Source: Shinella yambaruensis
GTDB lineage: Bacteria; Pseudomonadota; Alphaproteobacteria; Rhizobiales; Rhizobiaceae
DNA length: 64,000 nt
Assembly (NCBI RefSeq): GCF_022899355.1
Contig: NZ_JALJCK010000009.1
Span: 246,930 to 310,929 of the forward strand
Direction of reading: 5' to 3'
The notes under the pieces are model-generated. The model was given only the letters and a program-made list of their open reading frames with translations, did no database searches and was not told the origin of the DNA. The position numbers were made by a program, and so were the translations under genes. Of the stretch, positions 55,551-64,000 are shown in pieces. Position 1 is the stretch's first letter, and every line of letters starts with the position of its first letter.

Positions 55551-56680
55551 TTCGGCAGCTTTTCCTTGAGGAAAGCGATGACCTCGGATTGCGGCACGTC
55601 ATCGGCGACGAAGGACTGGCCGGCGCCGCGCGTCAGGATGAAGGTGAGCCTGCCGCCCTTGACCTTCTTGTCCTGGGCGATGGCATCCATCAACACCTCC
55701 GCCGGCGGCAGGCCGCCCGGGATCTGGTCCATGGCGGTCGGCAGGCCGACTTCGCGCAAGTGCGCCTCGACGCGTTTGCCGTCGTCGGGGCTGGCAAGGT
55801 TCATGCGGGCGGAAAACTGGTGGGCGAGCACCATGCCGATCGAGACGCCCTCGCCATGCACGAGGCGGGCGCTATCATACTGCGTCGCCGCCTCCAGCGC
55901 ATGGCCGAAGGTATGGCCGAGATTGAGCAGGGCGCGCTGGCCGTTCTCCCGCTCGTCGGCGGCGACGACGTCGGCTTTCGCCTGGCAGCTCGTGGCGATC
56001 GCCTCGATGCGGGCCTCGCCGCCGGCAAAGACGGCGCGCCAGTTCTTTTCCAGCCAGGCGAAGAAGTCCGGCTTGTCGATCAGGCCGTATTTGGCGACTT
56101 CGGCATAGCCGGCGCGGAATTCGCGCGGGGAAAGCGTGTCGAGCACGTCCGTATCGGCGAGCACCAGGTCCGGCTGGTGGAAGACGCCGATGAGGTTCTT
56201 GCCGTGCGGCGAGTTGATGCCGGTCTTGCCGCCGACGGAGGAATCGACCTGCGCCAGCAGCGAGGTCGGCACCTGGATGAAGCGCGAGCCGCGGCGCGCG
56301 ATGCCGGCGGCAAAGCCGGTGAGGTCGCCGATGACCCCGCCGCCGAGCGCCACGACCGCGTCGTTGCGTTCGATGCGGGCGGCGAGCACGCTGTCGCAGA
56401 CGCTGATCAGGTGTTCGAAGCTCTTCGTCTTCTCCCCGGCCGGCAGCACGAGCGAGACCGCCTCGATGCCCTCCGCCTTCAGCGCGGCCATGAAATCGTC
56501 GAGATAGAGGGGGGCGACATGCGCGTCGGTGACGACGGCGATCTTGCGGCCTTTCAGGCGGCCCGCGATCTCGCGGCCGGCAGCGGATATGAGGCCGGGG
56601 CCGATCAGGATGTCGTAGGAACGGTCGCCGAGGTCAACCCGTACGGTGCGGCGGGCGGTGGCAGGTGCAGTCATCGTCAT
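55547..56680 (-). CDS. aroB: 3-dehydroquinate synthase
   Basis: AroB (377 residues) makes 3-dehydroquinate from DAHP, step two of the shikimate pathway, using NAD and a metal. DAHVAPLYLDDF, VLPAGEKTKSFEHL, VALGGGVIGDLTGFAAGIARRGSRFIQVPTSLLAQVDSSVGGKTGIN and LNLGHTFGHALEAA are the cofactor- and metal-binding motifs. It follows aroK by four bases and is coupled to the CorC-like gene after it. Confidence 0.97.
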   Translation of the reverse strand: MTMTAPATARRTVRVDLGDRSYDILIGPGLISAAGREIAGRLKGRKIAVVTDAHVAPLYLDDFMAALKAEGIEAVSLVLPAGEKTKSFEHLISVCDSVLAARIERNDAVVALGGGVIGDLTGFAAGIARRGSRFIQVPTSLLAQVDSSVGGKTGINSPHGKNLIGVFHQPDLVLADTDVLDTLSPREFRAGYAEVAKYGLIDKPDFFAWLEKNWRAVFAGGEARIEAIATSCQAKADVVAADERENGQRALLNLGHTFGHALEAATQYDSARLVHGEGVSIGMVLAHQFSARMNLASPDDGKRVEAHLREVGLPTAMDQIPGGLPPAEVLMDAIAQDKKVKGGRLTFILTRGAGQSFVADDVPQSEVIAFLKEKLPK

Positions 56681-56684
56681 CTCG

Positions 56685-57266
56685 TCAGGCTTTCTTGGCG
56701 GCGGCGGTGATCGCGGTGAGCACCTCCTCCACCATGGTTTCCTTCTTCACGTCACGCGACAGGACCGTGAGATCGGCCTGCGCATAAATCGGATAGCGGG
56801 CGTTCATGAGGTTTTCTAGCGTCTGGCGCGGGTTCTCCGTCTTCAGCAGCGGGCGGGTGTCGCGCTTGTTGACGCGCTCCCACAGGACGTCGAGGTCGGC
56901 CTTCAGCCAGACCGACAGCCCGCCGCGCTTGATGTGCTTGCGGGTGTTCTCATTGATATAGGCGCCGCCACCGGTCGACACGACCCGCGGGCCGGAGCGC
57001 AGCAGGCGCTTGATGACGCGGGTCTCGAGCGCGCGGAACTCCGCTTCGCCATAGGCCGCGAACAGGTCGGTGATCGACATGCGCGAGACGCGCTCGATCT
57101 CGTGGTCGCTGTCGATGAAGGGAATGCCGAGCGCCTGCGCGGTCATGCGGCCGATCGCCGATTTGCCGGCGCCCATCAGGCCGATCAGCACGAGGTTGCG
57201 CTTGCCGAGCGCGGCGCGGGCCTCAGCGGCAAGCGTGAGAGGGGCCTGGTCGGTCAGCTCGGTCAT
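56685..57266 (-). CDS. aroK: Shikimate kinase
   Basis: This 193-residue enzyme phosphorylates shikimate. Walker A is LIGLMGAGKSAIGR, the shikimate-binding DSDHEIE and EAEFRALE follow, then VVSTGGGAYINENTR and the lid RDTRPLLKTENPR. The start is ATG at 57266. The 294 bases upstream hold repeats and no gene on this strand. Confidence 0.96.
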   Translation of the reverse strand: MTELTDQAPLTLAAEARAALGKRNLVLIGLMGAGKSAIGRMTAQALGIPFIDSDHEIERVSRMSITDLFAAYGEAEFRALETRVIKRLLRSGPRVVSTGGGAYINENTRKHIKRGGLSVWLKADLDVLWERVNKRDTRPLLKTENPRQTLENLMNARYPIYAQADLTVLSRDVKKETMVEEVLTAITAAAKKA

Positions 57267-57360
57267 GCGTGTTTTCCGGGGTTTCGTCCCTTTCCGTATC
57301 GACAAAAGCGCTGGAAGCGTCAAGCCATGCGTCGCACGGGAGCCGCAAAGACCGTGCGGA

Positions 57361-57505
57361 TGGGGGATCCTCGGGTCGAGCCCGAGGATGACGGAAGAAG
57401 GGAGGGCGCCCCGCGAGAAAGACCGTTTCCCCTGCCGCACCGGCCAATGGCCGGTAACCTCTCCTCCCCGCGGGTCCTCCTCGGGCTCGACCCGAGAATC
57501 CCCGC
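57361..57505. repeat. Cluster of REP-like palindromes upstream of aroK
   Basis: ATCCTCGGG/CCCGAGGAT (57367-57389) is the same palindrome as at 5135-5157, in opposite orientation by its flanking GACG. ACCGGCC/GGCCGGT (57439-57455) and an imperfect TCCTCGGG/CCCGAGAA (about 57477-57497) follow. They fill most of the 57267-57560 gap between aroK and the small membrane gene. Confidence 0.55.
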
Positions 57506-57560
57506 CCTTGCGCTCGGCGGTGGGCGAGGCGATATAGGGACCATCGTCCCGGAGAGCGCC

Positions 57561-57710
57561 ATGCCGACCCTGTTCCGATTCCTGTTCTTCTGCGCCGTGA
57601 TCGCCGGTTCGATCTACGGCACGATGGTGGCGCTGGTGACCTTTGTGGAGCCGACGGAGCGCGAGGTGACGATCCGCATTCCTTCCGAGCGGGTAAACCC
57701 GCAACAATGA
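57561..57710 (+). CDS. Small single-TM protein before xerD
   Basis: This 49-residue protein has one N-terminal TM helix (about 6-28) and a tail [21 protein letters not shown]. It has GGAGAG upstream and overlaps the xerD start (ATGA), so it is probably translated with it. Similar short proteins precede xerD in rhizobia. The function is unknown. Confidence 0.7.
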   Translation: MPTLFRFLFFCAVIAGSIYGTMVALVTFVEPTEREVTIRIPSERVNPQQ

Positions 57711-58654
57711 GGGATCCATCCGCCCTTCAGGTCGAATCCTTTCTCGAGATGATGAGCGCCGAGCGCGGCGCGGCGACGAACACGCTGCAATCCTACGAGC
57801 GGGACCTGGAGGATGCGCGTTCCTTCCTCACCGAGCGGAGCGTGCGGCTGGTGGAGGCGACGGCAGACGACCTGCGCGCCTATCTCGCCCATCTCGCCCG
57901 GCAGGGCTTTGCCGCCTCCTCGCAGGCCCGCCGGCTTTCGGCGCTGCGGCAGTTCTTCAAGTTCCTCTATGGCGAGGGGCTGCGTGGCGACGACCCGACC
58001 GGCATTCTCGATGCTCCCCGCAAGGGCCGGCCGCTGCCGAAGACGCTGAGCGTCGAGGATGTCGGCCGCCTGATCGCCCGGGCGGAGGCGGAGGCGGCGG
58101 AACCCGGCGACACGCTTCTCCAGCGCCGCCGCATGCATCTTCTGGTGGAACTTCTTTATGCCACGGGCTTGCGCGTCAGCGAACTCGTCTCGCTGCCGGC
58201 GAGCGTGCTGGCGCAGACGGGGCGCTTCCTCGTCGTGAAGGGCAAGGGCAACAAGGAGCGGCTGGTGCCGCTGTCGCGCGCCGCCGTCGCGGCGCTCGAA
58301 ACCTATGGCGAGGCGCTGGCGGCCGATATCGGCGACGATCCGGCGGCGGGCGCCTTCCTGTTCCCGGCGAAAAGCAAGGAGGGCCATCTGCCGCGCCAGG
58401 TGTTCGCCCGCGACCTGAAGGCGCTGGCGGGGCGGGCGGGGATCCGGGCCTCGGCGCTCTCGCCGCATGTTCTGCGCCATGCTTTCGCCAGCCATCTCCT
58501 GCAGAACGGCGCGGACCTGCGCGCGGTGCAGGAACTGCTCGGCCACTCGGACATTTCGACGACACAAATCTATACGCATGTGCTGGAAGAACGGCTCCAC
58601 CAGCTCGTTCAGACCCATCACCCCCTTGCCAAACAGGCAAAAAAACCGGATTAG
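57707..58654 (+). CDS. xerD: Site-specific tyrosine recombinase XerD
   Basis: This 315-residue recombinase resolves chromosome dimers at dif together with XerC. It has the catalytic Arg156 ([10 protein letters not shown]), Lys ([13 protein letters not shown]), [27 protein letters not shown] and the nucleophile Tyr289. The core-binding N-domain is complete (about 1-100). It is a housekeeping gene here; no phage genes are near. Confidence 0.95.
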   Translation: MRDPSALQVESFLEMMSAERGAATNTLQSYERDLEDARSFLTERSVRLVEATADDLRAYLAHLARQGFAASSQARRLSALRQFFKFLYGEGLRGDDPTGILDAPRKGRPLPKTLSVEDVGRLIARAEAEAAEPGDTLLQRRRMHLLVELLYATGLRVSELVSLPASVLAQTGRFLVVKGKGNKERLVPLSRAAVAALETYGEALAADIGDDPAAGAFLFPAKSKEGHLPRQVFARDLKALAGRAGIRASALSPHVLRHAFASHLLQNGADLRAVQELLGHSDISTTQIYTHVLEERLHQLVQTHHPLAKQAKKPD

Positions 58655-58729
58655 GACCCCTCTTCATGCCACTGGTCCCGGCCGACGGCATCCTGACGCG
58701 GTTTGAGCAAACGATCGGAAACGCATCTC

Positions 58730-59683
58730 ATGCACAACTACCTCGATTTCGAAAAGCCCATCTCGGATCTCGAAGGCAAGATCCACGAGCTCCGCAAGCT
58801 CGCCGAGGAAGATGAGAGCATCGACACGACGGACGAGGTCGGCCGGCTGGAAGTGCGCGCCCGCGAGGCGATGGCCGATATCTACGCCAAGCTGACGCCC
58901 TGGCAGAAGACGCAGGTCGCGCGCCACCCGCAGCGCCCGCATTTCCTCGACTTCGCCGCCCAGCTTTTCGAAGAGTTCACCCCGCTTGCCGGCGACCGCA
59001 AGTTCGCCGAGGACGAGGCGATCCAGGCCGGTCTCGGCCGCTTCAACGGCGAGGCCGTCGCCATCATCGGCCAGGAGAAGGGCAACGACACCAAGTCGCG
59101 CCTCAAGCACAATTTCGGCAGCGCCCGGCCGGAAGGCTACCGCAAGGCGATCCGCGTCATGGAAATGGCCGACCGCTTCGGCCTGCCGATCATCACGCTG
59201 ATCGACACGGCCGGCGCCTATCCCGGCATCGGGGCGGAAGAGCGCGGCCAGGCGGAAGCCATCGCCCGATCGACCGAGATGTGCCTCAATGTCCGGGTGC
59301 CGATCGTTTCCGTGGTGCTCGGCGAGGGCGGCTCGGGCGGGGCCATCGCGATCGCCACCGGCGACCGCGTCTTCATGCTCGAACATGCGATCTACAGCGT
59401 GATCTCGCCGGAAGGCGCCGCCTCCATCCTCTGGCGCGATTCCACCCGCGCCAAGGAAGCGGCCAGCAACATGAAGATCACGGCCGAGGACCTGAAGGCC
59501 CTGGGCATCATCGATGGCATCATTCAGGAGCCTGTCGGCGGCGCGCATCGCGATCCGCAGGCCGTCATCGCGCGCACCGGCGATGTCATCGCGGATGCGC
59601 TCAAGGAGCTTTCCGCCAAGCCCGGCGACCAGTTGCGCAAGGATCGCCGTCAGCGCTACCTCAATATCGGCCGTCAGCTCTGA
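58730..59683 (+). CDS. accA: Acetyl-CoA carboxylase carboxyltransferase subunit alpha
   Basis: AccA (317 residues) forms, with AccD, the carboxyltransferase that makes malonyl-CoA for fatty acids. YLDFEKPISDLEGKIHELRKL is the normal N-terminus, and PIITLIDTAGAYPGIGAEERGQ, GEGGSGGAIAIATGDRVFMLEHAIYSVISPEGAASILW are the active-site blocks. The ATG at 58730 (MHNYLDFEK) is favoured over 58703 by homology. Confidence 0.96.
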   Translation: MHNYLDFEKPISDLEGKIHELRKLAEEDESIDTTDEVGRLEVRAREAMADIYAKLTPWQKTQVARHPQRPHFLDFAAQLFEEFTPLAGDRKFAEDEAIQAGLGRFNGEAVAIIGQEKGNDTKSRLKHNFGSARPEGYRKAIRVMEMADRFGLPIITLIDTAGAYPGIGAEERGQAEAIARSTEMCLNVRVPIVSVVLGEGGSGGAIAIATGDRVFMLEHAIYSVISPEGAASILWRDSTRAKEAASNMKITAEDLKALGIIDGIIQEPVGGAHRDPQAVIARTGDVIADALKELSAKPGDQLRKDRRQRYLNIGRQL

Positions 59684-59887
59684 AGGGATTCTTGCCGGTC
59701 GGTGGCTCCCGGGCCGCCCTTTGCCCCATCTCGGCCATAATCCTTGTGTCTGAAACGATGCGGCGTGCCGGCAGCCTCGCGAAAGAATTCCCGGTTAACA
59801 CTTTATGAAGTATAAGCCGGTTACCACTGCGCGTCCGCCCGCCGGCGCGACGGCTTGCGATCTGACGATTGTTGACGGACTTCTGGA

Positions 59888-61390
59888 ATGCGCCTGACTG
59901 TTCTTGCCGCCGTATCGCTCCTTGCCGTGGCCGCCGCCGGCTGCACCAACGAGACGCTCGACTCGTTCGACAAGGTCGACGTCGACATCAGCAAGGTTTC
60001 CAAGAAGACCGACTACCAGCTTTCCTCGGCGGTGCTCGGCAAGCTTTCCTCGATGAACATCGACCGGTCCTCGCCGATGATGTTGCGCATCTTCAAAGAA
60101 GAGGGCCGGCTGGAACTGTGGAAGGCCGACCGCTCCAACCGCTACCAGCTGGTTCGCAACTACAAGATCTGCGCCTGGTCGGGAAAGCTCGGCCCGAAGA
60201 TGAAGGAAGGCGACCGCCAGGCGCCGGAAGGGTTCTACCCGCTGTCGAGGGCGCACATGAACCCGAATTCGAGCTACTTCCTGGCGATCAATACCGGCTT
60301 TCCGAACGCCTATGACCGCGCCAACAAGGCGAGCGGCAGCCATCTGATGATCCATGGCGCCTGTTCGTCGTCCGGCTGTTATTCGATGACGGACGAGCAG
60401 ATGGTGGAAATCTTCGCCTTCGCGCGCGACGCCTTCAACGGCGGCCAGTCGACAATCCAGCTCCAGGCCTTTCCCTTCCGCATGACCGCGGAAAACATGG
60501 CGCGTCACCGCGACAATCCGAATATCGAATTCTGGAAGATGCTGAAGGTCGGCTACGACCATTTCGAGCTGACCAAGCGTCCGCCGGAGGTCAATGTCTG
60601 CGAGAAGAAATATGTCTTCAACCAGCAGGCCGACAAACCCTTCTCGCCGGCGGGTGCCTGCCCGGCAATGACGACGCCGGCTGCCCTCGAGGTGGCGCTC
60701 GGCAGCTACAACAAGACCTATGCCGCGGCCTATGCCAAGGCCATGCAGAAATATGACGGCACGGTCTGGATCGAACCCTCCGAGGCCCAGCGCAAGGCGA
60801 TCGTCGCCGACCAGCGCAAGGGCCGTGAGCTCGCCTATGCGCCGACCGGCAATTCGCTGGACGCCGGCAAGCTGATGACGGCCCGCGAGATCGCCGAGCA
60901 GAAGCGGAAGGCGGAGGAGGCCGAAAGGCGCAAGGTCGAGGCGGCCGAACGCGCGGTGCGCGAGGCCGAAGAAGCGAAGCTTGCGGCCGAGCAGGCGAAG
61001 ATCAAGGAAGCGGAAGCCTTCGCTGCCGACGTCGCCGCCGAGAAGGCGCAGAAGCAGGCACGCGGCGCGGGCGCGCTGCCGGTGCCGGAGGACAATCCGG
61101 GCGTCGCGGCCGTCGAGAAGAAGGAAGAGAAGCCCTTCTGGAAATTCTGGAACAACAAGACCGCGCCGCGCAAGGCCGAACCCGCCGCCGACGTGACGCA
61201 GCAGAGCCAGCAGGACGCCGGCAGGCAGGCGGCGCAGACGACGCAGAGCACCGCCGCCACGACCACCGGCCAGCGTGTCGAAAAGCCGGCCGCGGGCGCC
61301 GATGCCCTGCCGGTGCCGGAGGACAATCCGGGCGTCCAGGTCGTCGAGAAGACGGCGGAAAAGCCGTTCTGGAAGTTCTGGCAGAAATGA
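59888..61390 (+). CDS. YafK-type L,D-transpeptidase family lipoprotein
   Basis: This 500-residue protein has a lipobox AAGC (Cys19), an L,D-transpeptidase catalytic region (about 55-240) with SHLMIHGACSSSGCYSM and nucleophile Cys164, and a long charged helix (about 335-395). The C-terminal tail repeats the motif ALPVPEDNPGV...VEK...EKPFWKFW twice (about 397-418 and 474-499). It should crosslink or anchor peptidoglycan in the periplasm. Its stop overlaps the TusA-like start. Confidence 0.88.
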   Translation: MRLTVLAAVSLLAVAAAGCTNETLDSFDKVDVDISKVSKKTDYQLSSAVLGKLSSMNIDRSSPMMLRIFKEEGRLELWKADRSNRYQLVRNYKICAWSGKLGPKMKEGDRQAPEGFYPLSRAHMNPNSSYFLAINTGFPNAYDRANKASGSHLMIHGACSSSGCYSMTDEQMVEIFAFARDAFNGGQSTIQLQAFPFRMTAENMARHRDNPNIEFWKMLKVGYDHFELTKRPPEVNVCEKKYVFNQQADKPFSPAGACPAMTTPAALEVALGSYNKTYAAAYAKAMQKYDGTVWIEPSEAQRKAIVADQRKGRELAYAPTGNSLDAGKLMTAREIAEQKRKAEEAERRKVEAAERAVREAEEAKLAAEQAKIKEAEAFAADVAAEKAQKQARGAGALPVPEDNPGVAAVEKKEEKPFWKFWNNKTAPRKAEPAADVTQQSQQDAGRQAAQTTQSTAATTTGQRVEKPAAGADALPVPEDNPGVQVVEKTAEKPFWKFWQK

Positions 61391-61635
61391 TCGCGACAGC
61401 GGCCCGCGACGACGCCGAGGTCTACGACCTGCGCGGCCTGAAATGCCCGCTGCCGGTGATGAAGACGCGCAAGCGCCTTTCGACGATGGATGCCGGCAGC
61501 GCGCTCTGGGTGGAAACCACCGACCCGCTCGCCGTCATCGACATACCGCACTTCTGCCACGAGGACGGCCACGCGCTCGAAGCGAGCGAGCGCGTCGAGG
61601 CGGGGCATCGTTTCCTGATCCGCAAGAAGGCGTGA
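61387..61635 (+). CDS. TusA-family sulfurtransferase
   Basis: This 82-residue protein has the TusA signature YDLRGLKCPLPVMKTRKRL with the active Cys20, and CHEDGH in the usual second part. TusA carries persulfide sulfur for tRNA thiolation or cofactor synthesis. It is coupled to the L,D-transpeptidase gene by an ATGA overlap, a common rhizobial pair with no clear link in function. Confidence 0.9.
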   Translation: MIATAARDDAEVYDLRGLKCPLPVMKTRKRLSTMDAGSALWVETTDPLAVIDIPHFCHEDGHALEASERVEAGHRFLIRKKA

Positions 61636-61727
61636 GCCCGCGGGAACGCGTTTCTGGTCGCTTGATCTGATCGTAAACGACGGTGCCGTTCGCCTGTGCG
61701 CCACAGCCCTTCGGGATTTCCGCAGCC

Positions 61728-63683
61728 TCAATGCGTCTCGGCGACTTCCGTCGATCCGCCGCGGCCGAGCAGGTCGTCGATGCGCTTGCGCTCGACCTCG
61801 AACTGGGCAAGGGCCTTGCCCTCCAGCGACTTGCCGCCGGGCAGGCGGATCTTCAGCGCATCCACCTTGTTTCCGTTGACGATCATCTCGTAATGCAGGT
61901 GCGGGCCGGTCGAAAGCCCGGTCGAGCCAACATAGCCGATGACTTGGCCCTGGCGGACCTTGACGCCGGGCTTGATGCCCTTGGCGATGGCGTTCTGGTG
62001 GTTGTAGGACGAGACATAGCCATTGGCATGGCGGATCAGCGTCTGGTTGCCGTAGCCGCCGGAATCCCAGCCGGCCTTCTCGACGACGCCGTTGCCGGCC
62101 GCGATGATCGGCGTGCCGCGCGGCGCGGACCAGTCGACGCCGGTATGCATGCGCGAAAAGCCGAGGATCGGGTGACGACGCATGCCGAAGCCCGAGCGGA
62201 AGGTGCCGTTCGGGACCGGATTGCGCAGCAGGAACTGCCGGATGCTCTTGCCGTTCTCGTCGTAATAGTCGACCGAGTCGTCTTCCGGGTTCTGGAAACG
62301 GTAGACGCGGGTTTCCGTGTCGCCGAACTTGGCGTCGAGGAAGAGGATCTCGGATTCCTCCGTCGCCGCGCCGCTCTGGTCGGTGACGGAAAAGAAGGCT
62401 TCGAGCGAATCGGTCGGCCGCAGCTGCGCCTGGAAATCGACATTGCTGGCAAGGACGCGGATGACCTCCGCCGTCATGTCCTTGCCCATGCCGTAGGAGA
62501 GCGCGGCGCGATAGATGCCGTCATAGACGCGCGGCAGGTCGCGCCCGGCAATGATCGCCGGCCGGTCGTCATTGTCGAAGGCGGTGGCGACGGCGTCGAG
62601 CACCGGCGGCTCGATGCCGTTGACGAAGCGGCCCTTGTCGTCGAGCGCGGCGGTCGTCACATGGCGGCCGCGCGAATAGACGCTGGCGCGCACGATACTG
62701 GCTTCCTTGCCCTTCTGCGCGATGCAGATGCGCAGCACGTCGCCCTCGGCCAACTGTTTGCTGCCGAGCGGGCCTTCAAGATAGGCGGAAAGATCGTCGG
62801 CCTGGGCCTTGGTATAGCCGGCCGCGGTCATGATCTCGCCGATATCGGCCGCCCGGCGCACGGGGATCACGTCGTCGGCATATTCCGTGTCGTCCGGCGT
62901 CAGCGTGTCGAAATTCGAGACGCTCATATTCTCCTCGACGATGCGGGCCGTCAGGCCCTGAAGCAGGTCGAGATCGGAGGAATCGGAAGCGAAGCGCTGC
63001 GGATCGACATAATAGAGCGAGGCGACCTGCGTGCTGCCGTCGGTCAGCACCGAGCCGTTGGTGCGCACATTCTCCTCGACCTCCTCGATCGACATCTGGT
63101 CGGCATAGTCGAGCGCCGAACCGCCGGTCGGGAAGGCATCGGTCTGCAGCGCGACCTCCGATTCGACATCCGAACCATAGATCGTGCCCATGCGTGAGGC
63201 GGGCGCGGCATCCTTGCCGTTGGTGGAGAAGATCGCGAGCGGATCGAAACGCGGATAGTCCTCGCTCGTCGTGTGGTTCGCGGCCAGCGCCATCTTCACA
63301 TGGGCGAAGGGCTGCCGGCGCACCACTTCCTTCTCGCCGTCGTGGATCACGGTGGAGATTTCCATGATCTTCTTGTCGGCCGGCTTGGCGACGATAGCCG
63401 TCTCGACGACGCGCTCGCCGCGTTTTGCCGTTTCGCCGGTCTTGCTCGTCTGGTTCGTGGCGCCGAGCGCGGCAAAGGCCTCGGCGGGAATGGCGAGCTG
63501 CTGGCGCCCGTCGAGCGCGGCGAACAGCGCGACGCCCATCAGGATGGAGGAGGTGATGCCGGTGAGGAACGTGCCGGAGAGCCAGCGCAGCGAGATTTCC
63601 CGGCGGTCGGGCGCCTTGCGTCCGTCGGCGAGGATCGGCGGTTCATTGCCGAGGGATCGGATCATGTTCCGGTCGGTGGTCAT
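61728..63683 (-). CDS. M23-family peptidoglycan metallopeptidase (LytM domain)
   Basis: This 651-residue protein has an N-terminal anchor (about 38-58) and a long periplasmic part. The C-terminal LytM domain has zinc ligands in RMHTGVDWSAPRG (His about 513, Asp about 517) and GPHLHYE (about 593-597), and YNHQ for the active-site His. Before it (about 270-460) is an opacity-associated, OapA-like region. It probably cuts or remodels peptidoglycan in cell division. The ATG at 63683 begins the homology. Confidence 0.9.
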   Translation of the reverse strand: MTTDRNMIRSLGNEPPILADGRKAPDRREISLRWLSGTFLTGITSSILMGVALFAALDGRQQLAIPAEAFAALGATNQTSKTGETAKRGERVVETAIVAKPADKKIMEISTVIHDGEKEVVRRQPFAHVKMALAANHTTSEDYPRFDPLAIFSTNGKDAAPASRMGTIYGSDVESEVALQTDAFPTGGSALDYADQMSIEEVEENVRTNGSVLTDGSTQVASLYYVDPQRFASDSSDLDLLQGLTARIVEENMSVSNFDTLTPDDTEYADDVIPVRRAADIGEIMTAAGYTKAQADDLSAYLEGPLGSKQLAEGDVLRICIAQKGKEASIVRASVYSRGRHVTTAALDDKGRFVNGIEPPVLDAVATAFDNDDRPAIIAGRDLPRVYDGIYRAALSYGMGKDMTAEVIRVLASNVDFQAQLRPTDSLEAFFSVTDQSGAATEESEILFLDAKFGDTETRVYRFQNPEDDSVDYYDENGKSIRQFLLRNPVPNGTFRSGFGMRRHPILGFSRMHTGVDWSAPRGTPIIAAGNGVVEKAGWDSGGYGNQTLIRHANGYVSSYNHQNAIAKGIKPGVKVRQGQVIGYVGSTGLSTGPHLHYEMIVNGNKVDALKIRLPGGKSLEGKALAQFEVERKRIDDLLGRGGSTEVAETH

Positions 63684-63925
63684 GCCGATTGCGCTTCGCC
63701 CTGTGTCCGCGGTCTGGTTTCAGCGCGGGACCATGCACGCAGGAAGGCATGCGAGTCAAATCACGCTGGTTCTCATGAACTCCTCTAGAGAGGCGGAATG
63801 TGAAAATCTGAGGGCAATGGCCGCCAATCGGCTTCCGTTCGGCCGGGAAGCCCTGAAAATCCGGGGGAAATGAATGCCGGGTACGCCTTTCCGAAGAAAT
63901 TTTCAAAAAAATGTCACATGCCCTG
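63684..63925. other. Intergenic region upstream of the M23 gene
   Basis: About 240 bases with no convincing gene. It should hold the minus-strand promoter of the M23 gene. The A-rich stretch near 63890-63912 precedes the strong plus-strand promoter and may act as an UP-type element. Confidence 0.4.
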
Positions 63926-63955
63926 TTGACGTTATGGGATGAGTGGGCCTATAAC
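63926..63955 (+). promoter_or_regulatory. Strong promoter reading out of the window, rRNA-operon type
   Basis: TTGACG (63926-63931), an 18-base spacer and TATAAC (63950-63955) are followed by a GC-rich start region (CCCGGCCATCGAACGAGAGC), which is a feature of stringently controlled stable-RNA promoters in rhizobia. The transcript lies to the right of base 64000. Confidence 0.5.
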
Positions 63956-64000
63956 CCGGCCATCGAACGAGAGCGGCGGCGCTTCTGGCGGCCGACGAAC

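Noticed and set aside
57707..58654. Tyrosine recombinase as a sign of a prophage or genomic island
   Set aside because: It is XerD by length and motifs, in its usual rhizobial place before accA, with no phage genes or attachment site.

Overview
The window is chromosomal DNA from an alphaproteobacterium of the Rhizobiaceae (Rhizobium, Sinorhizobium or Shinella-like). The evidence is uniformly GC-rich coding, neighbourhoods typical of Rhizobiales (ppiC-argJ-secA, tlpA/argH-lptM-lysA-TIGR02302, ftsEX, cobST-DnaJ-like-bolA, aroKB-xerD-accA), GTG and TTG starts, and short intergenic palindromes of a rhizobial kind. Most of it is core genome; I see no prophage, insertion sequence or CRISPR array.

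Layout: 1-5.1 kb carries argJ (cut by the left edge), a periplasmic parvulin and secA. 5.3-9.7 kb has a flippase/GNAT pair and an acyl-CoA synthetase. 9.8-15.9 kb is the most accessory-looking stretch: a BON protein, small membrane proteins, a heme oxygenase overlapping a bacteriophytochrome/HWE-kinase/receiver hybrid, a lipoprotein and an acidic peptide. Two of these genes have promoter-like sequences of the general-stress (EcfG) type. 16-22.8 kb holds tRNA-Leu, dsbB, an HNH protein, a DNA glycosylase, gluQ, a YihY/BrkB protein, an SDR, a twin-TM protein, a PduO-type adenosyltransferase and a rhomboid protease. 22.9-25.7 kb is etfB-etfA-hbd. 25.8-29.7 kb is a complete sulfate ABC transporter. 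29.7-36.2 kb is tlpA divergent from argH-lptM-lysA-TIGR02302. 36.2-47.2 kb includes a receiver protein, hpt, ftsEX, a YdcF protein, plsC, prephenate dehydrogenase, gloB and an EamA exporter. 47.2-54.5 kb has rpmB, a queuosine-precursor transporter and cobST. 54.6-63.7 kb has a shortened CorC-like protein, aroB, aroK, xerD, accA, an L,D-transpeptidase, a TusA-like protein and an M23 peptidase. The right edge carries a strong rRNA-type promoter reading out of the window.

The best candidates for undescribed biology are leader RNAs. The sulfate-binding protein leader (25752-25816) can fold into either an intrinsic terminator or a 14-bp antiterminator, and the terminator U-run ends three bases before the start codon. 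The leader of the queuosine-precursor transporter (48651-48680) can form a small pseudoknot resembling a preQ1-I riboswitch, whose second helix includes the start codon. Other points of note are a LiuR-like palindrome over the etfBA promoter, a CorC-like gene that has lost nearly all of its membrane domain, a GluQ-RS without the usual zinc cysteines, and two interspersed repeat families. No homology search, structure prediction or covariation test could be run here; functions rest on motifs and recognition of protein families.
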